From Bacteroidota bacterium (GTDB lineage: Bacteria; Bacteroidota; Ignavibacteria; Kryptoniales; JAKASW01), in assembly GCA_021845665.1 (NCBI GenBank), contig JAJZVO010000033.1:1-47944 (forward strand): a DNA stretch of 47,944 nt, given 5' to 3'. This document shows positions 35,051 through 45,515 of the stretch, in pieces. The stretch's first letter is position 1. Each line of letters starts with the position of its first letter. The position numbers and the translations under genes were made by a program. The notes under the pieces were generated by a model that did not search any database, had not been told where the DNA came from, and saw only the letters and a list, made by a program, of their open reading frames with translations.

Positions 35051-35361
35051 ATTTTACTTTGCCTCTGTTTGTTCCTCGACATGGCGAGATCCGATGTGAA
35101 TTCACAGTATGCGGATGATGTCATGGCTCGGGAACTCTCGGGATTTCCCCGAATGTGGGAGAAGTTGACGCTTCTTTCCTTCCTGTTTCCCTCTTCTGTG
35201 ATTTGGATTAAGCGGGATGAAACAAGATTTCCGTCAAGCCGTTGTTTCCTGTGAGAATTTTGGCGGAAGAAATCTAGAGTAGAGGCACCGGGACAATGAT
35301 CGAAGACAGGTCGACAAAGAGCGAATCCCGAAGGAAGGATCACGTCCTGAGGGAGACGATA

Positions 35362-36417
35362 ATGAACGATTTCAAGAAGGGGGAAATTGGAGAATCGCTG
35401 AGGAGGGACTTCAAAGAGCTTTACAGGTTCTACATCGATACAGACACTCAGCATCGTCTCGAATCGTACTCGCGAGTGAGGAGGTATCTTTTCGCTTCAT
35501 GGTACCTTTTGAAGAGTCTCATCCTGCGTTTGAATCCGGCGAGAAGATTCCTGCTCCTTCTGAGCATCATTTTCTTTTTCTGGGGAAAAACCAACTGGTC
35601 GGGAAACAATTACAACATCACGATAGACGCCAGCCCGATCAGTTATCTCCTGGTTCTCCTGGTCCTGATGCTTGAGCTTAAAGACAAACTACTTGCGCAT
35701 GACGAGTTGAGGATCGGGCGGACGGTTCAGAAGGCTCTCCTCCCCGACGACAACCCGACACTTGCCGGATGGTCGGTCTGGCTATTCACACGGCCGGCAA
35801 ACGATGTCGGCGGCGACCTTGTCGATTACATAAGCCTCGACGAGAACAGGCTGGGGATCGCACTCGGAGATGTTGCGGGCAAAGGGCTCGGTGCCGCTCT
35901 ACTCATGTCCAAACTCCAGTCGACTCTCCGCGCCATAGCGCCGGAGTACACTTCCCTTTCGGAGCTTGGCCAGCGGGTCAACCTGATATTTTGCCGCGAC
36001 AGCCTGCCGAGCAAGTTTGCGACGCTCGTGTATCTCGAGTTGACTGAAAATTCGGGGAAGATGCGGCTCCTCAACGCGGGCCATCTTCCGCCGCTGGTGC
36101 TTCGAGGGGCGAACGTCGAAGAGCTTCCTCACGGCGCGCCAGCGCTTGGATTGATGAAGACTTCGAAGTTCGACGAGCTTACCGTCGAGATCGCTCCCGG
36201 CGACCTGTTCGTGGCGTATTCGGATGGAGTGACCGAAGCCCGGAACGAGCGGGACGAGTTCCTCGGGGATCAGCGACTGAAGGCAATCGTCGGAAAGTCC
36301 GCAGGAATTTCTCCCGACAGGCTTGGCGAGAGAATACTCTCAACGGTGGACGCTTTCGTCGGGGAAGCGCCGCGAAGCGACGATTTGTCTCTTGTGATAG
36401 TCAAGAGATGGAGCTGA
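35362..36417 (+). CDS. PP2C-type serine phosphatase (SpoIIE/RsbU-like) with membrane segment
   Basis: The N-terminal third has a hydrophobic region (FLLLLSIIFFFWG and ISYLLVLLVLMLEL). The C-terminal two thirds is a SpoIIE domain: ANDVGGDLVDY, GIALGDVAGKGLGAALLMS, LLNAGHLPPLVLRG, LFVAYSDGVTEARNERDEFLG and SDDLSLVIVKR. It probably controls a partner-switching anti-sigma/anti-anti-sigma system; no partner is nearby. The start at 35362 follows GAGGGAG; ATG 35296 is an in-frame alternative. Confidence 0.88.
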   Translation: MNDFKKGEIGESLRRDFKELYRFYIDTDTQHRLESYSRVRRYLFASWYLLKSLILRLNPARRFLLLLSIIFFFWGKTNWSGNNYNITIDASPISYLLVLLVLMLELKDKLLAHDELRIGRTVQKALLPDDNPTLAGWSVWLFTRPANDVGGDLVDYISLDENRLGIALGDVAGKGLGAALLMSKLQSTLRAIAPEYTSLSELGQRVNLIFCRDSLPSKFATLVYLELTENSGKMRLLNAGHLPPLVLRGANVEELPHGAPALGLMKTSKFDELTVEIAPGDLFVAYSDGVTEARNERDEFLGDQRLKAIVGKSAGISPDRLGERILSTVDAFVGEAPRSDDLSLVIVKRWS

Positions 36418-36464
36418 GGGGACAAGATTTTAAGAACTGAATCCTAAACTATTCCAAAACGGTG

Positions 36465-36518
36465 AAATTCTAAAATCGAAATGCTGCCCCGGGTTTGGTG
36501 GTTTGTCTTTTAGAATTT
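36465..36518. terminator. Inverted repeat between convergent genes
   Basis: AAATTCTAAAA (36465-36475) and TTTTAGAATTT (36508-36518) are perfect 11-bp complements separated by 32 nt, between the plus-strand phosphatase and the minus-strand aquaporin gene. A T/A-rich bidirectional terminator, or a mobile intergenic repeat of the attctaaattc type. Confidence 0.4.
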
Positions 36519-36539
36519 AGGATTTCGTGTTTAGGCTCT

Positions 36540-37316
36540 TCACCGATGCTGTTTCGCCTTGAAAACTCCGTAACGGTCGTGGTCGAAATGGTATACTTTT
36601 GCCACTTCCACTTCGAACCTCTTGAGCCAGCTGAACTTATGTATCGCTAATCCAACCGCCATTCCGATAAGCGGCCCGACAAAGTAGATCCACCATCCCG
36701 TCCAGATCCCCGCGACCACCGAAGGGCCGAAGCTTCGCGCCGGATTGGTACTTGTCCCGGATACCGGCGCTTCGAGATAGACCATTACGGCATAAAGGAA
36801 CGGAAAAAGAAGAGGCGTGTATTTCCTCAATTTCCTGTGACCGAGAAAAACGAAAAGGCCCACTATCAGTCCGATCGTCGTGATTATTTCACCGAGCATC
36901 GCTTCCCAGACGGTATAATCGTTTCCGGGAGTTGTGCTGCCGAACCCGACGCTCTTCCCTGCAGCTCCCCAGAGGAGGAGCGGAATACATCCTATGACCG
37001 CGCCGGCAAACTGTGCCACGATGTATCCGGCGGTATCGCGCGTGGAGAGTTTCTTCTTTATATGGAAAGCGAGCGTGACGACAGGGTTGATGTGCGCGCC
37101 GCTTACCTTGCCCACTCGCGAGTAGGCTATGGCGGCCCCGGTCGATCCGAAGAGGAAACCGGTGATCAACCTACGGAGCCCGGCATCGGGAATCGCTTTC
37201 ACGACGAAACTTCCCTTTCCGAAATCGAGAATCACAAACGAAAGGCCGAAGAGGAGTAGCAGGGCCGTGCCTATCAGCTCCGACAGGTAAAGGCCCCATG
37301 GGATAGCGTTTTTCAT
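36540..37316 (-). CDS. MIP-family channel (aquaporin/glycerol facilitator)
   Basis: About 258 residues from ATG 37316 (TTG 37325 is an alternative), with six membrane segments and two half-helices. The first NPA box is changed to NPV (GAHINPVVTLAFHI); the second is canonical (NPARSFGPSVV). LIGTALLLLFGLS in helix 1 and IYFVGPLIGMAVGL in helix 6 fit the family. Water or small solute passage; specificity not readable. Confidence 0.88.
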   Translation of the reverse strand: MKNAIPWGLYLSELIGTALLLLFGLSFVILDFGKGSFVVKAIPDAGLRRLITGFLFGSTGAAIAYSRVGKVSGAHINPVVTLAFHIKKKLSTRDTAGYIVAQFAGAVIGCIPLLLWGAAGKSVGFGSTTPGNDYTVWEAMLGEIITTIGLIVGLFVFLGHRKLRKYTPLLFPFLYAVMVYLEAPVSGTSTNPARSFGPSVVAGIWTGWWIYFVGPLIGMAVGLAIHKFSWLKRFEVEVAKVYHFDHDRYGVFKAKQHR

Positions 37317-37393
37317 AGATGACAATTTAAGAATACAGATTGCTCGTATCCATACTTCACCTGTATTCCGCTATTTCCTCCCGGTTCCCTGCG

Positions 37394-37422
37394 TTGGAAT
37401 TCCTTTTCAATTGAGTTATAAT
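37394..37422 (+). promoter_or_regulatory. Sigma-70-like promoter before the GH3 gene
   Basis: TTGGAA (37394-37399), 17-nt spacer, TATAAT (37417-37422), about 85 nt before the start codon. Reading is by consensus only; the lineage's housekeeping sigma factor may prefer other boxes. Confidence 0.4.
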
Positions 37423-37507
37423 TTCAGCGATGTGTTTGGCGGCGTCCGGTTACGAGGCCCGGACGCTTCGGAGTACATGAAAACTTAACCACCAGAGGAA
37501 ATCTGAA

Positions 37508-40165
37508 ATGAGACCCACCGTGAGAATCCTGCTTCTGTCTATAATTCTTTCGGGAGTTTTCTCCAAGGCCTCACGCGCACAAGGCACGTCGGGCAATCCC
37601 GGGAAAACAGAACCCGCTTACATGGATACAAGCCTTACATTCCGGCAGCGAGCTGCCGATCTGGTTTCTATGATGACGCTCAAGGAAAAAATCTCGCAAA
37701 TGCAGAACAGCGCACCTGCCATCCCGAGGCTCGGAATTCCGGCTTACAACTGGTGGAGCGAGGGCCTACACGGTGTAGCCAGGAATGGGATCGCGACCGT
37801 GTTCCCACAGGCTATCGGGATGGCTGCTACATGGGATCCAAGGCTCATACACGAAGAGGGAAGCGTAGTATCCACCGAAGCGCGTGCGAAGTACAATTAT
37901 GCTATCAGCCTGGGTCAGCACCGTCAGTACGCCGGGCTGACATTCTGGTCCCCGAACATAAACATCTTTCGCGATCCGCGCTGGGGAAGAGGGCAGGAGA
38001 CTTATGGCGAAGATCCGTTCTTAACTTCGCAGATGGCCATCGCATATATCACAGGATTGCAGGGGAACAACCCGAAATATTTCAAAGTCATCGCTACCGC
38101 GAAGCATTTTGACGCGTACAGCGGTCCCGAGCCGCTCAGGCATCAATTCAGCGCCGAAGTCGATAAGACCGACCTTTACGATACATATCTTGCCGCTTTC
38201 AGGGCGGCCGTCAAGAAAGCAAAAGTATATTCCATAATGGCCGCCTACAACAGCCTCAACGGAGTCCCCTGCAGCGCCAATAAGTTCCTCCTCACGGATA
38301 TCCTGAGAAAGGATTGGGGCTTCAAGGGCTACGTCGTTTCGGACTGCGGAGCCATCTGGGACATTTACTACGGCCACAAGTACGCTCCGAGCGTAATGGC
38401 GGCCTCGGCGCTCGCCGTCAAGGCGGGTTGCGATCTGACCTGCGGGAGCGAGTATTCGACTCTCGACGAAGCTGTAAAGAAAGGCCTCATCTCGGAGGCG
38501 GCCATCGACACGGCAGTGACGAGACTGATGCTCGCCAGGTTCAAGCTGGGGATGTTCGATCCTCCGGGCGCCGTCCCGTATTCGAAAATTACGATTGCGG
38601 ACAACAACACCCCTGCGCATCGCGAGCTCGCGAGGAAGGTGGCCGACGAGAGTATCGTCCTTCTCAAGAACGCACATAACGCACTTCCGCTCGGCAAGAA
38701 TCTTAAATCCGTTGCAGTCGTAGGACTTTACGCGCAGGACATCAAAGTACTACTAGGGAACTATCATGGCACACCTTCCAACCCGGTAACGATTCTCCAG
38801 GGGATCAAGGACAAGCTCGGACCTTCGGTGAGGGTGCGTTTTGCCGCCGGCTACAACCTGCTTGAAGACAAGATCGTCAATCCGACCCCGGTCCCGCTGG
38901 AATGCGTAAGCCCGTCGAACGGTCTCTCCGGACACGGGCTCTATGCGGAATACTTCGACAATCCGAATTTGTCGGGAAAGCCGGTACTCACCCGCGTGGA
39001 CGATGCGACTCACATGTATTGGGGATTCAATTCACCGGGGAAAGGGGTGCCGCCCCACCACTTCTCCGTGAGATGGACCGGCACTCTCACGCCGACAGTT
39101 ACAGGTACATACAAGCTCGGCATAGTCACCGATCAGAAAGGAAAGCTCTTCCTGGACGGGAAGCTTATAGCGGACAACTGGGAGCATTTCAAGATCAATG
39201 TATTCAAATCCAGGACGGTGCATCTGGTGAAGGGAAAGAAATACGGCATTAAGATCGAGTACGCGGACAACGGCGATTTTGCGGGGATGAGATTCGAATG
39301 GTACAAGTTTATGAGCGAGCCGCCTTCGGCAAAGCTTATCAGGGATGCTGTGGACATCGCAAAGAAATCAGATGTAGTGATAGCAGTCGCAGGAATTTCC
39401 CCTCAGCTTGAAAGCGAAGAGAACGACAACATAAACCTTCCCGGTTTCAAAGGCGGCGACAGGACGTGGTTGAGGCTTCCCGCCGGAGAAGAGAATATGC
39501 TGCAGGCAATTCACAAGACGGGAAAGCCTATCGTACTGGTGCTTGTCGGTGGAAGCGCGCTCGCCGTCGATTGGGCTCAGAAGAACATCCCGGCGATCAT
39601 GGACGCGTGGTATCCCGGTGAAGAGGGAGGAGCGGCAGTCGCCGACGTAATTTTTGGGGACTATGATCCCGCGGGAAGACTTCCTGTGACATTCTATAAG
39701 TCGGTGAAGCAGCTCCCTCCTTTTACGGACTACAGCATGCAAGGAAGAACATACAGGTATTTCAAAGGGACACCGCTTTATCCATTTGGTTTCGGGTTGA
39801 GCTATACGACGTTCAGCTATTCGGATCTGAAGGTAAGTAAGAACAAAGTGGATTCCACGGATACGGTTGCCGTTTCGGTGGACGTGAAGAACACCGGTGA
39901 CCGTGACGGTGATGAGGTCGTTCAACTTTATGTGAAGGATCTCACCGCGAAAGTCCCGTATCCGATCGAGGCTTTGAAAGGGTTCGACCGCGTCTCTATT
40001 CCTAAGGGAGAAACAAGGACCGTCACGATATCGCTTCCTGTGAAGTCGTTGGAAGCTTACAGCCCAGAGAAGCGGAAGCTCGTTGTCGCACCAGGCAACT
40101 ATGAGCTCAGGATCGGGTCGTCTTCCAGAGATATCAAATTCACGAAGAGTATAACAGTGGAATGA
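37508..40165 (+). CDS. Exported GH3 beta-glucosidase/beta-xylosidase with PA14 insertion
   Basis: An 885-residue protein. Signal peptide at the N-terminus (RILLLSIILSGVF ... RAQ). The GH3 N-terminal TIM-barrel domain has NWWSEGLHGVARNG, WSPNINIFRDPRWGRGQETY, AKHFDAYSGPEPLR and the nucleophile Asp279 in GYVVSDCGAIWD. A PA14 domain lies at about 475-610 (GLYAEYFDNPNLSG, KLFLDGKLIADNWEH). The C-terminal GH3 domain and an FnIII-like end follow (PYPIEALKGFDRVSIPKGET). This layout is frequent in xylan-acting enzymes. With xylBA in the window it suggests hemicellulose use. Confidence 0.93.
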   Translation: MRPTVRILLLSIILSGVFSKASRAQGTSGNPGKTEPAYMDTSLTFRQRAADLVSMMTLKEKISQMQNSAPAIPRLGIPAYNWWSEGLHGVARNGIATVFPQAIGMAATWDPRLIHEEGSVVSTEARAKYNYAISLGQHRQYAGLTFWSPNINIFRDPRWGRGQETYGEDPFLTSQMAIAYITGLQGNNPKYFKVIATAKHFDAYSGPEPLRHQFSAEVDKTDLYDTYLAAFRAAVKKAKVYSIMAAYNSLNGVPCSANKFLLTDILRKDWGFKGYVVSDCGAIWDIYYGHKYAPSVMAASALAVKAGCDLTCGSEYSTLDEAVKKGLISEAAIDTAVTRLMLARFKLGMFDPPGAVPYSKITIADNNTPAHRELARKVADESIVLLKNAHNALPLGKNLKSVAVVGLYAQDIKVLLGNYHGTPSNPVTILQGIKDKLGPSVRVRFAAGYNLLEDKIVNPTPVPLECVSPSNGLSGHGLYAEYFDNPNLSGKPVLTRVDDATHMYWGFNSPGKGVPPHHFSVRWTGTLTPTVTGTYKLGIVTDQKGKLFLDGKLIADNWEHFKINVFKSRTVHLVKGKKYGIKIEYADNGDFAGMRFEWYKFMSEPPSAKLIRDAVDIAKKSDVVIAVAGISPQLESEENDNINLPGFKGGDRTWLRLPAGEENMLQAIHKTGKPIVLVLVGGSALAVDWAQKNIPAIMDAWYPGEEGGAAVADVIFGDYDPAGRLPVTFYKSVKQLPPFTDYSMQGRTYRYFKGTPLYPFGFGLSYTTFSYSDLKVSKNKVDSTDTVAVSVDVKNTGDRDGDEVVQLYVKDLTAKVPYPIEALKGFDRVSIPKGETRTVTISLPVKSLEAYSPEKRKLVVAPGNYELRIGSSSRDIKFTKSITVE

Positions 40166-40204
40166 AGTGAGCAATACCCGGCCGACGCCGGTCGAAGACT
40201 TTGG

Positions 40205-40252
40205 GTGGCCACGGTCTCTGCTTATGAAATGAGGCGCGGCCACTTCTTTTTT
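40205..40252 (+). terminator. Rho-independent terminator after GH3
   Basis: GTGGCC (40205-40210) pairs with GGCCAC (40238-40243), with extra CG pairing inside, followed directly by TTCTTTTTT. Lies 40 nt after the GH3 stop. Confidence 0.65.
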
Positions 40253-41152
40253 GCGAGAATAGCGGGATGATCGTCCTGCGGTCATACAATCAACCTTATC
40301 TGTATTATCGGAACATTTCCTAAAAACTGTACTTGCAAATTGCCCGCTATGGCATGAAATTATAGCCGTTGAGCGAGCGTCCTTAGGCATAGCAACTCGC
40401 TGGCGGATCCCCTCCGCGGCAATGTTGCGGCAACACGGGACTTCCGACCTGGCAGCTTTCGGTCGAACGTCCCACCCATTCACAGTAGCGTTGGCAAATG
40501 ACAGGACGGGACAATGCGTATATTCACGGCAATATTCTACTTGTTGTTTTTTACTCTGACGGCCTGGGGGCAGACACGCTGGGCGGAGTATCAGAAGGCG
40601 GCACATTCGCATGTGTGCGCAGGGGGTCTTTCGCTGAAAGGGGAGAACAACGGTATCCAAGTCAAGTACCAAACCGTTGCGGCTTCCTCTCTTAAGGTAT
40701 CTGTGAGGTAAGGAGTCAGGAGCCTCGAACGAGGGGCCGAATCGGAAGTAGAGGTTTCTCCGGTGGAAAAGGGGCCGTCCATCGTCGTGAAATTGGGATG
40801 TCAACGTTTTGAGTGTTACAACGTGCCAGGGATTGCGCGGAGCATTATGCACCTCGATAGATTTGAGTAAGCTGCTCAAGGTATTCCTAAACTGTGAAAT
40901 CGGTGACGACAAATTGACGTTGTAAGGCAAACATTTCGCGGCCGGAAATTCTACTTGACAATCGCGCGGTCCCTTCTCAAATTACGTGTGATAGAAATTC
41001 GGACAGTAATGGTTCGGATTGAAAGATAGGTGGCATGTTTACGAATTCCATTCGTAGCACGATGCCGGTATTCCTGTTGAAATTCAAGAAAGCACATTGA
41101 AGCGTAGGCATTCCTCCTCGTTCTTAACGGATCAAAAAGAATGGAGGACATC
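40253..41152. other. Long intergenic region, possible truncated secreted ORF
   Basis: 40514-40711 (plus) starts with a signal-peptide-like MRIFTAIFYLLFFTLTAWGQ and ends 45 codons later without a recognisable domain; it may be the cut-off start of an exported protein. A very long frame on the minus strand here extends from antisense of GH3 and is not a gene. GGAGG at 41143-41147 serves the next gene. Confidence 0.35.
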
Positions 41153-42424
41153 ATGCGACTTTCAACGGTCTTATTCTGCTTATTTTCATTTCTTGCGACA
41201 GTTTCAGCTCAGATTGCAGATCACGTCGTAATCAGCGAGGTGTACGGCGGCGGCGGCAATACGGGCGCGACTTACAAAAACGATTTCATCGAGCTCTACA
41301 ACCCAACAGCTTCACCCGTCGACCTGACAGGATGGTCGGTGCAGTATGCATCGAGCAGAGGATCAGACTGGAAAGTGACAAGTCTCAGCGGCTCGATTAA
41401 TCCGTTTGGGTTCTACCTAGTGCAGGAGTATGGCGGTCCTAGCGGAACAACTGGCTTGCCGAATCCTGACGTGGTCGACAACGAAAATTTGAGCAGCATT
41501 GATGGCAAAGTTGCTTTGGTCAACAGCGCAGATGCTCTTCTTGATACTGTTCCACTTCCCTCATCGTATGTCGATTTTATTGGATATGGTAGCTCGAACG
41601 CTTATGAAGGTATGGGAGCAGCACCCAAGCCGTCGAACACTTCGTCAGTTGAAAGAAAAGCCCAGTTTTCCTCAACAGCCGCAACCATGGCCCCCGGAGG
41701 AGCCGATGCCTCATTCGGGAACGGATGCGACACCGACAACAACGGCACCGACTTCGTGGCACAGCTGTCTGTCAATCCTCAGAACTCTTCCTCACCCATC
41801 GAGAGACTCAACGACAGCTCGCTCCCCGTTAGGATGGGGGTAGCTCTTACGAGAGTCGAGTTCGGCAAGGTAGTGCTCGAGTTCTCGACCGAGAGCGAGG
41901 TCGATCTGCTCGGCTTCAACATTCTCCGCGCGCCCGACAGCACCGGGCCGTACGTCCTGATTTCGGGATTCGCGTTCAACCCGTCGCTGAAAGCCTCGGG
42001 CGAAAACAACGCCGGCGCCCTCTACTCGTTCACCGATGCGAAGGTCGAGGCCGGGAAGACGTACTGGTACAGTATCAAGTGCGTCGGCTCGTCCGGCAAG
42101 GTGGAACAGGCGGGCGAGGTACTTGCGGTGAGTATAACGGATCCCGAGTCTTTCCAGGTATTCCAGAACTTCCCCAACCCTTTCAACCCGGTTACATCGA
42201 TAAGCTATCAGCTCAACGCGCCCGCGCATGTCAGCCTGCGAGTCTTCGATGTGATGGGGAGACAGGTTGCCGTGCTGGTGGATGCTCTCCAGCCCGCAGG
42301 AGCTCACAGCGCTGTATTCAACGGGGCCGGGTTTGCGAGCGGGGTTTACGTATACCGTCTCGAGTCGGAGTTCTCGCCGGGATATTCACAGACGGTCGTA
42401 AGGAAGATGCTGCTTGTGAAATAG
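41153..42424 (+). CDS. Secreted lamin-tail-domain protein with T9SS C-terminal domain
   Basis: 423 residues from ATG 41153, chosen for GGAGG 5 nt upstream. Signal peptide (LSTVLFCLFSFLATVSAQ), then a lamin-tail domain (VVISEVYGGGGNTGATYKND, FIELYNPTASPVDLTGW, GGADASFGNG). An FnIII-like part with FSTESEVDLLGFNILRA and TYWYSIKCV comes next, then a sorting tail (NFPNPFNPVTS, VFDVMGRQVAVLV, RKMLLVK). Cargo of T9SS; surface or extracellular. Confidence 0.88.
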   Translation: MRLSTVLFCLFSFLATVSAQIADHVVISEVYGGGGNTGATYKNDFIELYNPTASPVDLTGWSVQYASSRGSDWKVTSLSGSINPFGFYLVQEYGGPSGTTGLPNPDVVDNENLSSIDGKVALVNSADALLDTVPLPSSYVDFIGYGSSNAYEGMGAAPKPSNTSSVERKAQFSSTAATMAPGGADASFGNGCDTDNNGTDFVAQLSVNPQNSSSPIERLNDSSLPVRMGVALTRVEFGKVVLEFSTESEVDLLGFNILRAPDSTGPYVLISGFAFNPSLKASGENNAGALYSFTDAKVEAGKTYWYSIKCVGSSGKVEQAGEVLAVSITDPESFQVFQNFPNPFNPVTSISYQLNAPAHVSLRVFDVMGRQVAVLVDALQPAGAHSAVFNGAGFASGVYVYRLESEFSPGYSQTVVRKMLLVK

Positions 42425-42826
42425 ACAGCAACTGCGGCTCACCTCCCAAAGGAAAAGGCTTTGGCAAGTGAGTCGCAGTTTAGAACCCGAAGGGTTTCGT
42501 GCTGTCGACAGCCGTCCGATTCATCGGATGGCTGCTAAGCGGAGATGTTTCCCCGAAACTAGAAACAGGAGTCAATGTGGGAAGTGGGACTGATGAAGCA
42601 AGCTGAGTGTCAAGTGCGCAACGGTTGCTGTGGCAAGGGCGGTCGGGGAGAAAATTGTACCATACTCGCCGGACGACGGTTCTCCGCCGGATGATAAGTG
42701 ATATCAGTAATTCCACCGATTGCGCAGATGAGAAATCAATGGTACATTAGGCCGTCGGTGCTTTGCGAATAATCCTTTGCCCGGGGCGATGAAGCAAGGG
42801 AAAGTGAAGAAGAACAGGAGGCAGAA
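42425..42826. other. Intergenic with small hairpins
   Basis: Holds an imperfect palindrome near 42510-42531 (GCCGTCCGAT TC ATCGGATGGC) that could end the lamin-tail transcript. GAACAGGAGGCAG before 42827 is the next ribosome binding site. No gene seen. Confidence 0.4.
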
Positions 42827-44228
42827 ATGATTGACTGCGGAAGGCGGTTCGTGGCTGTTGCAGCTATATTATCCCTTTTATCATTGACAAATTCTTATGC
42901 CCGGCACTATGGACAGAAGTTCGAAATTGCTCCCAACAGCTACCTGAACGACTTCTCCATAGACAGAATAGCTCAGCATGTCTATGCCGATTATTATATG
43001 GGATGGATTCTCCGAATCGACTTGAAGACCATGGCTGTAGAGTCGACGAAGTATGCCGGTGTGGCACCTGCATTCGGGAACAAACTCCATGTTATGTATC
43101 GCGCAGACACCCTATACGATATCGACAAAGGAAGAACCTACAAGATTGTCGCACGAGATTCCGTCGGAAACTGGCCGTTGTCGCTCGAGGCTTCTTTTTC
43201 TCCAAACAATTTTTCCCCTAACGACAGCAACCTCATCGTCTCAGCCTACTTCAGTACGGAATACCCCAATCACCTAAACTTCAGAAACTATTGTTTCTCT
43301 TTAAGGGACAGCACATTGTTGCCTATTGACACGGCTGTGCATTTCTGCACGAATTCTCCTCAATGGAGCAGTGATACGACGTTTGTCTTTACTGCAAGTG
43401 ATAGTTGCCTGGCGGAGTACTTCAGAGGTTCAAAAGGATAGACACTCTGATAACCCTGCATAACCATAGCAGGATAACGAGCTTCGCATACAATACGAAG
43501 GAAGATTTCTTGGCATATAGCACGTCCGTCTATGTCTCACCCAATTGGATCCCACGGATCTATTTCCATTACAGGCACTTGCCTTCAGATTCCTTAATGT
43601 TCTCCCTCACAATGGATGACCCGACACGCAGATCCCTTGCCAACGGACTTGTCTCGCTATGCTGGTCACCCGACAACGACAGGCTTGGATTTCTTGCTGC
43701 CAGCAGCATCAATGAAGTGACATCCGTTCATTTCTACTTATCGGACTCTAGTCGGACATATATGGCAACACAATGTGACGATCCGGATGTAAAATATCAT
43801 CTCCAATGGGCAAACGAAGACACTTTGATCTACTTCGATGCAAATGACGGGCATTTGTACGGGATGAACGTATCACACGTGATCGATGCAATACACGAAA
43901 AGAAAAGTGAACCAATCCCTGTAGATTTTAGCACTACCAGCTACCCAAACCCATTTAATCCAACAACAGCAATCGGCTATCAGCGGTCAGCAATGTGACT
44001 TTGAAAATTTATGATGCCTTAGGAAGAGAAGTGGTAACTCTCATAAGTCATGAAAAGCAAACAGCTAAAACTCACATAGTTCACTGGAATGCAACAAACG
44101 GGAACAACCAAAAAGTAACCTCCGGCTTTTACTTTGCAGTCTTAAGAATAGATGATCCTGTAAATCTCATCGAAGATCCCGCCCCTGGCGGGAATAGAAA
44201 GGTAACGAAACTAATCTATCTAAAATGA
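42827..44228 (+). pseudogene. Secreted beta-propeller protein, tandem copy 1, two frameshifts
   Basis: Signal peptide, then HYGQKFEIAPNSYLNDFSID, SPNDSNLIVS and SPQWSSDTTFVFTASDSCLA. The frame is lost at about 43432 in a short A run (FRGSK, then RIDTL one base over). It runs on to SYPNPFNPTTAIGYQ and is lost again near 43985. After that KIYDALGREVVTLI and RKVTKLIYLK complete a T9SS tail. Comparison with the usual YQLSAVSNVTLKIYD text suggests loss of 7 bases between CAG words. About 465 codons if repaired. Confidence 0.8.
44177..44193. repeat. Palindrome inserted in the coding tail of copy 1
   Basis: TCCCGCC-CCT-GGCGGGA, perfect 7-bp arms. It codes in frame for the extra DPAPGG between DPVNLIE and NRKVTKLIYLK; the tandem copy lacks these residues (DDSHIQSRKVTKLIYLK). 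Confidence 0.5.
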
Positions 44229-44248
44229 TAAAAGGAGCCCGTCTTACC

Positions 44249-45503
44249 ATGAGAAATAAACCGTTCACTATCGCTGTTTTGATGACGGTGTTCATCTCAA
44301 CCTCGTATGCCCAGCAGCACTACGGCAACAGGTTTATGATAGCGCCGAACTACTATTTCAATCAATTCAGCATAGACAGAATAGGCCAAAAGATTTACGC
44401 CGACCTGTACGGAGGCAGGGTTCACAGAGTGGACTTAAAAACCATGCAAGTTGACACACCACGGTTCGCTGGCATTGACACCGTGTTCGCGGGTCCGGTA
44501 TTCGGTAACAAGAGACACATCATGTTATGGGGAGGGAAATTACTCGATATGGACACGGGATCTTTGTACAAACTTGCAATACCGGATTCCCCAATGTTTG
44601 CCGGGAGTTTAACCTATTCGTTTCCGATTTTATTCTCTCCAAACGACAGCAACCTTATGTTTTCATTATTCTCTCCTACTCCACCCTACCTTGTCAACGG
44701 TTATATATTTTCTCTCAAAGATAGTTCGCTCACGCAGATGGACACCAGTGTAAATTTCACTGCGGAATCCAACGGGTTACTTGTTCCTCAATGGAGCAGT
44801 GACACGAGCTTTGTCTATGGAATAAGCGACAGTTGTCTCGTGGAGTACTTCGTTCGTTCGAGAAGGATTGACACTTTGGTAACGCTGCACGACTATCATC
44901 GGATTGTCAGTTTTGCCTATAACGCGAAGGAAGATTTCTTGGCATATAGCGTAGCCCAATATCATGGATATCCTCCACTGATCTATTTCCATTTCAAAGA
45001 ACCAGCCAAAGATTCCTTGGCATTTTCACCGTTTAGGGATGACACGACCTCTGTATGCTGGACAACGCCAATCTCTATTCGTTATTTATCCTGGTCACCT
45101 GATTATAGGAGACTGGGTTTCGTTACTTCTCTTAACACCAATTCCAATGCCGGTATTTATTTCTATTCCCTCGATTCGAGCCGAACGTATAGAGCCACGA
45201 TCTGTGAAGATAGAGACCTTTTTCAGTATTAGCAGCTATCCAAATCCGTTTAATCCTTCGACCACGATAGCTATTACATTACCATGGCACATGGACGGCA
45301 CTTTGTCGATATACGATGTTCAAGGACAATTAGTCCGACAATACCACATTAAAAATGTTGGACGTGCAAACTATAGAATAACGTGGCCCGCGGTCAACAG
45401 CCGCGGTGAAAAAGTCTCTTCTGGCCTCTATCTGGCAGTTCTATTGATAGATGATTCACATATTCAAAGTAGAAAAGTGACAAAACTGATTTACTTAAAG
45501 TGA
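44249..45503 (+). pseudogene. Secreted beta-propeller protein, tandem copy 2, deletion and frameshift
   Basis: Paralogue of the preceding gene: signal peptide (RNKPFTIAVLMTVFISTSYA), HYGNRFMIAPNYYFNQFSID, SPNDSNLMFS, PQWSSDTSFVYGISDSCL and RRIDTLVTLHDYHRIVSFAY. After SSRTYRATICEDRD (about 45215) the frame ends. The tail continues in another frame as FSISSYPNPFNPSTTIAI and RKVTKLIYLK. About 40 residues present in copy 1 (QWANEDTLIYFDANDG region) are missing here. Confidence 0.8.
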
Positions 45504-45515
45504 GGAGGATTACAT

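Noticed and set aside
40514-40711. Short ORF with a signal-like start
   Set aside because: Only ~45 residues after the signal, no domain; kept as a note in the intergenic entry rather than called as a gene.
39368-40930. 520-codon minus-strand open frame
   Set aside because: Mostly antisense to the GH3 gene; Arg/His/Cys-rich noise composition, no domain, while the opposite strand has clear motifs.
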